Assembly: GCF_900176885.1 (NCBI RefSeq)
Contig: NZ_LT839648.1
Span: forward strand, 1,453,049-1,517,048
DNA length: 64,000 bases
Direction: 5' to 3'
Source of the DNA: Oceanobacillus senegalensis
GTDB lineage: Bacteria > Bacillota > Bacilli > Bacillales > Amphibacillaceae
The notes below the pieces were generated by a model. The model was not told the origin of the DNA, ran no database searches, and saw only the letters and a program-made list of their open reading frames with translations. Position 1 is the stretch's first letter. Each line of letters opens with the position of its first letter. Below are positions 58,234 to 64,000 of this stretch, in pieces. Position numbers and translations under genes: made by a program.

Positions 58234-60513
58234 ATGGGAAAGCAGGACTATGCTTTTGCTTTTTTACAGGAGGAATTGCCGGAATGGGCACAGCTTGCGA
58301 AGGACTTTGAGAAAATGCTCTTTTCAGATATGGAAGCTGCTTTAATGAAAGCAAGAAAGCTAACGGAGCATTTGATCGAGGATGTCTATCACAAAGAAGA
58401 CATCGATTATCCGGAATTTGCACGACATGCGGAAAGGGTTATGATTTTAAAGAACTCTGGAGTTATGGATGAAGAGCTATTTAAAGCGTTTGATCGTATT
58501 CGTCGCATGGGTAATGTTGCAGTCCATGATAAAAAGGCTCTTCCCTTCTCGGATGGATTAAAGGTTCATTTCAATTTATATACGATACTCAAATGGTATA
58601 CAGAAGCCTATTTAAGTTTTGAAATCAAAGTACCCGAGTATCAGGATCCAAAGCCTGAGAATTTGGATGAAAAGATGGATGATAAGTTTAAACAGCTTTT
58701 GCAGGAATACCTGCCGAATTATCTAAAGGAATTAGGAAACTCTGTCGGGGATGCGCCCAATGAAGAAGAGGATACAGATCAAGAAGAGGATATGCCTTCC
58801 CTTCATGGTTCCAAGCTGCTTTATCAACTAAATAAACTAAGGGAATCATCCAGAGGGGCTGTAGAGGGCTTTAAGGGCCTTAGTGAATTTAAACAATATT
58901 TACATGTCAAGCGCCCGATTGAAGAAAAGCTGGAAGCTCATGTACGTGAATGTGCCACCGCCTCTGGCAGCAAGCTTATTTTTCTATGCGGAAGTGTCGG
59001 GGATGGAAAGTCACATCTTCTTGCCCAGTTATCGACTACCATGGGCGACGTTATGAATCAATTCGAGATACATAATGATGCAACAGAAAGTTTTGATCCG
59101 AAGAAAAACTCACTAGATACCCTAGCACAGGTTTTAGATGCCTTTTCTGATGAAAAGATTGAATCCAGTAATGAAAAGCGGATTCTAGCTATCAATTTAG
59201 GTGTACTTAATAATTTTATTGAATCGCCTTATGCGGATGAAAAGTACCAAAAATTAAAGGAGTATATTGTAAGCGCAAATGTGTTTGAATCCAATACCAT
59301 TACAACGCCACAGGAAAATGAGCATTTTATTCTCGTTAACTTTGCGGATTATAAGACATTTGAATTGACTGTCGATGGTCCTAAGTCCTCCTACTTATCT
59401 GAGCTATTTCAGCGAATCACCCAAAAAACGGAGGATAATCCCTTTTACCAGGCTTATCTACAGGACCAGGAAGCATTAAATGTGAACCCAATCCTCATTA
59501 ATTATGAAATGTTTTCATCTGAATCGGTTCAAAAACAGATCATTCAATTGATTATCAAAACCATTATAAAGGATAAGGTGATTGTTTCTTCCAGGGCTCT
59601 ATTAAACTTTATTTACGATATTCTTGTCCCTCCATCTGTTGATGAGATACGGACATCCGACTTTATTGATATGCTACCAAGTCTATTGCCTAACCTATTA
59701 TTCGAAGGGGGAGAAAAATCACACTTCCTAAGAATGATTGCTACGCATGATTTGATTCATCGGCGAGAGAAGGAGATAGATGAGAAACTTATTAGCTTGA
59801 ATAATGCAGGAAGCTATTATCAATATTTTAGAGATGTTATTTACGACCCTGCTGCTCAAGATTGGATTACTTTACTGGAGCCTCTTGAGGAAGTAGCTTT
59901 ACTTGATAAAGATACAAAAAGGGAATTGAGTGAGCTGTTTATTCGTTCGACATTCTTATACGAATCACATCTACAAAAAGCTTTTCGGGACCCTGTTTAT
60001 GCCAACTATATGAAGTATTTATATGCATACAATACAGACCGAAAGCCAATGCTTCAACATCTTTATTATGAAATTGAAAAAGCTATTTACCTGTGGAAAG
60101 GTAGTCCAAAAAGCAATCATCTCTTCATTGATGATGAAAGCAATCGGATTCGAATTGCGGAGCCCTTACAGCTTAGAAAGTCACCCATTACGATTAAGAA
60201 TGAAAAGGTGGAAGTGGTAGAACGGTTCACCCCTACTCTATTTCTTGGTTTCCGGTGTGAACCATACCCAGACGTTCAAAAAGTGGAGATTGACCTGCCC
60301 TTATATGAAATGGTCATCCGCGTAATAAATGGTTATCGTTTAAACAAGAAAGATCGTGAGGATTCGATTCAATTCATCGATTTCATTGATAAGCTCCTTC
60401 CTTATGGCAAGCAGCAGGAAGAAATCCTGATTATAGATAATGAACATCATTTGTCGTTCCGATTACAATTTGATTCTGATTTTGAGTCCTATTCATTTAG
60501 CAAGGAGCAGTGA
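58234..60513 (+). CDS. dptF: DNA phosphorothioation-dependent restriction protein DptF
   Basis: 759 residues. N-terminal DUF4145-like piece (FDRIRRMGNVAVHDKKALPF, about 87-106), an acidic linker (175-187), and a P-loop NTPase with Walker A LCGSVGDGKSHLL (residues 251-263) and the family block HNDATESFDPKKNSLDTLAQ. This layout is that of DptF. DptFGH attack DNA that lacks phosphorothioate marks placed by DndBCDE. It overlaps dptG by one to four bases, so the genes are coupled. No dnd gene is in the window. Confidence 0.87.
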   Translation: MGKQDYAFAFLQEELPEWAQLAKDFEKMLFSDMEAALMKARKLTEHLIEDVYHKEDIDYPEFARHAERVMILKNSGVMDEELFKAFDRIRRMGNVAVHDKKALPFSDGLKVHFNLYTILKWYTEAYLSFEIKVPEYQDPKPENLDEKMDDKFKQLLQEYLPNYLKELGNSVGDAPNEEEDTDQEEDMPSLHGSKLLYQLNKLRESSRGAVEGFKGLSEFKQYLHVKRPIEEKLEAHVRECATASGSKLIFLCGSVGDGKSHLLAQLSTTMGDVMNQFEIHNDATESFDPKKNSLDTLAQVLDAFSDEKIESSNEKRILAINLGVLNNFIESPYADEKYQKLKEYIVSANVFESNTITTPQENEHFILVNFADYKTFELTVDGPKSSYLSELFQRITQKTEDNPFYQAYLQDQEALNVNPILINYEMFSSESVQKQIIQLIIKTIIKDKVIVSSRALLNFIYDILVPPSVDEIRTSDFIDMLPSLLPNLLFEGGEKSHFLRMIATHDLIHRREKEIDEKLISLNNAGSYYQYFRDVIYDPAAQDWITLLEPLEEVALLDKDTKRELSELFIRSTFLYESHLQKAFRDPVYANYMKYLYAYNTDRKPMLQHLYYEIEKAIYLWKGSPKSNHLFIDDESNRIRIAEPLQLRKSPITIKNEKVEVVERFTPTLFLGFRCEPYPDVQKVEIDLPLYEMVIRVINGYRLNKKDREDSIQFIDFIDKLLPYGKQQEEILIIDNEHHLSFRLQFDSDFESYSFSKEQ

Positions 60514-61886
60514 TGATTGTGAGTGCTTTAGAAGAATTACGAGATGCATTAAATGTGAAAGAAAAGAACGGGAAGCTTACCCTGAAACACAATATCAACA
60601 AAAAAACATCCTTCCTCCCCTTTCAAACGAGAAATCCAGAAAGGGCGAAATTCAAGAATGGTTTTGCACCTGTACTAGGGCAATTCTTCCGCTATGTGGA
60701 GGAGGTTAGTTCTACATTTGAATTGGAAAAGGAAGCGCTCATCTCGGAGATTGCAAAGGATGTCGAAATGGATGAAGCCGATCGTCCTCATTTCGAACGA
60801 ATACTAGAAGATTATCTATTCCAGGACAATTCCATTCGGGTGTTCCATCCAATTATGTATAAATACATCCCTTTATCGGATTCAAAGGAAGCAAAAGGGG
60901 AAGGCGAAATTGCCCAGTATATCTATAATGCTCTATTAGAAAATGAGTCACAGGAGTTCAGTGAAATCCTTGAATTAAAGGGGAGTGAACATGTGTTGTC
61001 CCGGTTGATTCATCAGCATATGCCACAGCTCCCAACGGAACCTTCTTATAGAAAATATACGGCTTCGCTTCCGTTTATCCGAGAAACGTTTCAGGAGGAC
61101 TTAAAGACTCTTTTAACAAACAAGGAATTTTTCATGAATCATATCCAGCTATTTTTAGCTTATTATTATTTTTATTCTGCTTCTCAATTGATATTAAAAA
61201 TCAATCAGTTTGAGAAAATGGAATCTACATCCCCTACTCCTATTTATTACAATTTGGATTGGGAAGCCTCTAACCGTAATCGAATGGCAACTACAACAGG
61301 CTTTAAGGTTATTATGGAAAACTCCCGAAAGCTTTTAAGTCATGTCAATACGTTGGAGCACTTAAACATTATTATGCAAACTGAACAACGGAACTATCTG
61401 GAGCTTCATGAACAGTTTGGTGCCCTAGAGGAAAAGGAACAAACAAGAATCCTAGATGATGTATATCAATGGACCCTAGAATACTCAGAGATTGTCCTAG
61501 GAAATCAAGACGAAATTGAAGAAAAGCATACCTTTAAAGAGAGCTATAGGCAGCTACAGCAACAAATTTCAAAGGGGTTAAAGCTCGAAACGAAATATCG
61601 TTATGCCCTCGCTATTAATGAAATTGGTAAGGTATATTTTCTAAAAACACGAGGATCGCTTGGTAATACGTTAAATGTCACACAAGATTTTCTAATCCTA
61701 TTAACCGCTCTATCTGTCAAGCAATCTAAAATTTCATTAAAGCAATTATTCGTTGAATTTGAAAAACGAGGCGTATTCCTGGATCGTTACTCAAAGGAGG
61801 AGGTTGTGGAATTGTTCAATAAACTAAACCTCATCGAGAAAAAAAGTGATAGTGGTGATGCACAATATGTTAAACCAATTTTATAA
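60513..61886 (+). CDS. dptG: DNA phosphorothioation-dependent restriction protein DptG
   Basis: About 457 residues. Blocks VSALEELRDALNVKEKNGKL, FRYVEEVSSTFELEKEALIS, YYNLDWEASNRNR and FLKTRGSLGNTLNVTQDFLI are those of DptG as I know the family; no catalytic motif is visible and its biochemical role is unknown. ATG at 60513 overlaps the dptF stop (TGATG) with AAGGAG upstream; a GTG at 60510 is open too. It overlaps dptH at its 3' end. Confidence 0.83.
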   Translation: MIVSALEELRDALNVKEKNGKLTLKHNINKKTSFLPFQTRNPERAKFKNGFAPVLGQFFRYVEEVSSTFELEKEALISEIAKDVEMDEADRPHFERILEDYLFQDNSIRVFHPIMYKYIPLSDSKEAKGEGEIAQYIYNALLENESQEFSEILELKGSEHVLSRLIHQHMPQLPTEPSYRKYTASLPFIRETFQEDLKTLLTNKEFFMNHIQLFLAYYYFYSASQLILKINQFEKMESTSPTPIYYNLDWEASNRNRMATTTGFKVIMENSRKLLSHVNTLEHLNIIMQTEQRNYLELHEQFGALEEKEQTRILDDVYQWTLEYSEIVLGNQDEIEEKHTFKESYRQLQQQISKGLKLETKYRYALAINEIGKVYFLKTRGSLGNTLNVTQDFLILLTALSVKQSKISLKQLFVEFEKRGVFLDRYSKEEVVELFNKLNLIEKKSDSGDAQYVKPIL

Positions 61887-64000
61887 GTACATGGCAAAAA
61901 AACTGGTTACCTTTTTAGAAAATCAACAGCTAGTAGGAGGAGAGCGTTATTATCTACAGTTTGATGAAGAACAAAATGTGGAGGATTTTTATGCGACGTT
62001 AAAAGATTTACCTGAATCGGAATCCTTTCACTATCAGCATGAGCTGGGATCTCTCTATACCACCTTTTCTATTAATATTGAACAAGTAAAGGTTGTCGTC
62101 GGTGCTACAATCGATGAGATAACACCAGATTTCCTAGTAACCATACGGAATCTAGTCAGTGCCCAGGATGGGGAATGGGAAAATACAGCACTAATTATTA
62201 TTTCTCACCTATCTCTTGATAGTATCCAGGGTGGGAGTAAGAATCTACAGCAAAAGAGTATGCCGTTTAATATCCAAAGCATTACCAATTACATAAAGGA
62301 AGAATTGGATTATAATGACAATCTTTCTACCGCAGAAAAAGAAATCATTAACTTTCATCTTGATAAAAAGCTGGAAGACATTGTCATCCAATCCTCCATC
62401 TGGGATTACGCAGATATCATTGCCCTAATAAATAAAGCGGAAATTGAAAAAGAGGATTTCAAATCGCTTTACCTGTTCCCTGACAAAGAATTGGGTAAGG
62501 ATAACTACATGAAGCCGGCTGATATTCGTAGTCGTTTAGAGGAAAATAATCATTTATTTGAAAGAGTTCAGCGCATCCATGATTATGAAACGTTGGATTC
62601 GGAATTAGAACCATTATTTGATGAAAAAATGATTCCAAAACTAAAGCGAGAAGACTGGTATGAAAATGAATTTATGCCTGTTAAAAATGCCTATAACAAT
62701 GTCAAACGTTCGTTAGGCTATTTGAGCAGCGAAACGAAGAAAATCAATAAAGGCATTGATTTTTGGGAGCGTCCACAGCTAGAAACAAGCGTAGGTCAAC
62801 GGAAGCGCCATATTCTGATTTTCAACGAAGATAGAGAATCGGAAATTAAAATGCAATTTGAATTTGATGATTTCTTGAAGAAACAATTCATTCAACAGCG
62901 AAGTCAGCCTTATGCAGTAACGAATGGGAAGAAATTAAAAGTGACATTACCTGCATCAGATGAAATAACATTTTATCAAATAAAATACCAGCACAATAAG
63001 GAAACTCGCTCGAGCTATGAATTTAACTTCTGTATTGTCCCATTTGCATCGACCGAGCTAGAAGGCATTGAAGCTGTTTTTGAAGTGAAAAATAAATCCA
63101 ATGAAAAAGGGATTTTCTTAAAATATCAAGGAGATAAAACAAACATCGGTTCTGGTGATAAGACAACTGAATATACCATTCAAGAAGCTTATGAAACCAT
63201 TACTAAGGAAAAAGATGAAAAACTAATCCTAGATGTTGATGCAGGAGCCTGGGATGAGGATTCCCTTGAATTTACCATCAAAATCAACGGACACTTCCTC
63301 CCTATGCAATTTAAGGATACAGATACAAAATCCTATCCCATCCAAGCAAAACGAGTTTGGAAACTTAAACGGGAAAAGCAGGAGCATTTTTATTATGAAA
63401 ATACTCGCCTGCGCTATGGAACCAATACGTTCTATCCACATGAAAATTTCAAAAAAATCCTTTCGTTTGAAAGAGAGTGGATTAAGGAGAAGTATTACTA
63501 CCTTATCGATGGCGACCCAAAAGAGGATTTCCCTTTACCGAATAAAGTACAAAGGGCATATGGGGAGTATTTAAATTACTTCCATACCCATCAAAGGTTG
63601 CCAAGCTTAAGTTATATGGATGAAGAGCTTATTCCCCTTGCCGAACATTATGTAGAAGCTGTTATTGAAGAAATAAAAGGAATTGAAGAGCACTCTCTTT
63701 TGAATCAAGCACAAAAGAATCTATTTAAGCTGGGGATGCAGGTGGATAACGGAGAAATTTGGATGACTCCCGTACATCCATTGAATGTCGCCTATCAATT
63801 AACCTTAGAAAAGGAGAGCAAGGATGAGGAGTTGGATTACCCTATTTTGGACCGACTTCATCCGCAAAACCTGTTGCCGTTCCTTTACTCGGAGAACGAC
63901 GAGCTATATCGCCCAACAATGGATTCCCCATTTGCGGAATGGTATCAATATGAACCAGAGCATCTAGTAACGGTAGGAACAGCAAACGAATTTTTAGCAA
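61858..64000 (+). CDS. dptH: DNA phosphorothioation-dependent restriction protein DptH, N-terminal part
   Basis: The frame starting at ATG 61858 (MHNMLNQFYKYMAKKLVTFL) stays open for 714 codons to the window end. It overlaps the dptG stop by 29 bases; an ATG at 61867 is the alternative. Blocks ALIIISHLSLDSIQGGSKNL, WMTPVHPLNVAYQLTLEKES and LHPQNLLPFLYSENDELYRP fit DptH, a large protein (about 1,700 residues) with a HerA/FtsK-type ATPase further down that is outside the window. Call rests on order after dptF-dptG and on these blocks. Confidence 0.85.
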   Translation, partial: MHNMLNQFYKYMAKKLVTFLENQQLVGGERYYLQFDEEQNVEDFYATLKDLPESESFHYQHELGSLYTTFSINIEQVKVVVGATIDEITPDFLVTIRNLVSAQDGEWENTALIIISHLSLDSIQGGSKNLQQKSMPFNIQSITNYIKEELDYNDNLSTAEKEIINFHLDKKLEDIVIQSSIWDYADIIALINKAEIEKEDFKSLYLFPDKELGKDNYMKPADIRSRLEENNHLFERVQRIHDYETLDSELEPLFDEKMIPKLKREDWYENEFMPVKNAYNNVKRSLGYLSSETKKINKGIDFWERPQLETSVGQRKRHILIFNEDRESEIKMQFEFDDFLKKQFIQQRSQPYAVTNGKKLKVTLPASDEITFYQIKYQHNKETRSSYEFNFCIVPFASTELEGIEAVFEVKNKSNEKGIFLKYQGDKTNIGSGDKTTEYTIQEAYETITKEKDEKLILDVDAGAWDEDSLEFTIKINGHFLPMQFKDTDTKSYPIQAKRVWKLKREKQEHFYYENTRLRYGTNTFYPHENFKKILSFEREWIKEKYYYLIDGDPKEDFPLPNKVQRAYGEYLNYFHTHQRLPSLSYMDEELIPLAEHYVEAVIEEIKGIEEHSLLNQAQKNLFKLGMQVDNGEIWMTPVHPLNVAYQLTLEKESKDEELDYPILDRLHPQNLLPFLYSENDELYRPTMDSPFAEWYQYEPEHLVTVGTANEFLA

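Noticed and set aside
60226-60237. A third copy of ACGGTTCACC inside dptF as a further att site.
   Set aside because: The match stops after ten bases, it is inside an intact conserved gene, and flanking bases do not agree.

Overview
The window comes from a low-GC Gram-positive bacterium. Strong AGGAGG ribosome sites, an S-box (SAM-I) riboswitch, a LacI/CcpA-type operator, CcpA-like cre sequence, a poly-gamma-glutamate hydrolase and small extragenic repeats of a type I associate with halotolerant Bacillaceae (Oceanobacillus/Virgibacillus-like) all point to the Bacillaceae. The genus is inference. No rRNA, tRNA or CRISPR array was recognised.

Bases 1-32,600 are mostly ordinary chromosome, nearly all on the minus strand. 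A LacI-controlled operon (lactonase-like metallo-hydrolase, SDR, BtpA) has two identical operators. Then come queD-queE, a DUF429 protein, a short UvrA-like ABC protein, a VOC protein made of two nearly identical halves, a four-gene acetoin/2-oxo-acid dehydrogenase operon (lpd, E1 alpha, E1 beta, E2), ClpB, a lipoprotein, a UspA protein, an S-box-controlled sulfonate ABC operon that ends with an AcsA-like ligase and starts with an unlisted 28-codon upstream ORF, an MFS transporter, and a formate dehydrogenase cluster (alpha subunit, DUF1641, HMA-like and a 49-aa zinc-knuckle protein).

Bases 32,600-36,860 are a graveyard: two decayed pieces of a phage-type dnaB helicase bracket orphan polymorphic-toxin C-termini (a GHH nuclease cassette with a broken immunity gene, and a frameshifted LXG-type pre-toxin/HNH end), an immunity-like gene, and a small protein that ends in a DnaA N-terminal domain.

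Bases 36,860-57,859 look like one mobile defence island of about 21 kb, bounded by a 20-bp direct repeat with one mismatch. The right copy lies in the 3' end of a large serine recombinase gene. Cargo: an unknown 304-aa protein; a DarT - NADAR - SIR2 operon (ADP-ribosyltransferase toxin, ADP-ribosyl-guanine hydrolase antitoxin, NAD-consuming effector); a type I restriction-modification operon with an extra half-size HsdS and a YgjP-type metallopeptidase; an XRE regulator with an ExQ nuclease-like protein; a phage/plasmid replication-like protein; small regulators; and a recombinase module of one catalytically altered 106-aa resolvase domain and two full-length large serine recombinases.

Bases 58,234-64,000 hold the phosphorothioation-dependent restriction genes dptF, dptG and the first 714 codons of dptH, which runs off the window. 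The matching dnd modification genes are not in view. The right third of the window is therefore a dense defence region with at least three NAD- or DNA-targeting systems side by side.
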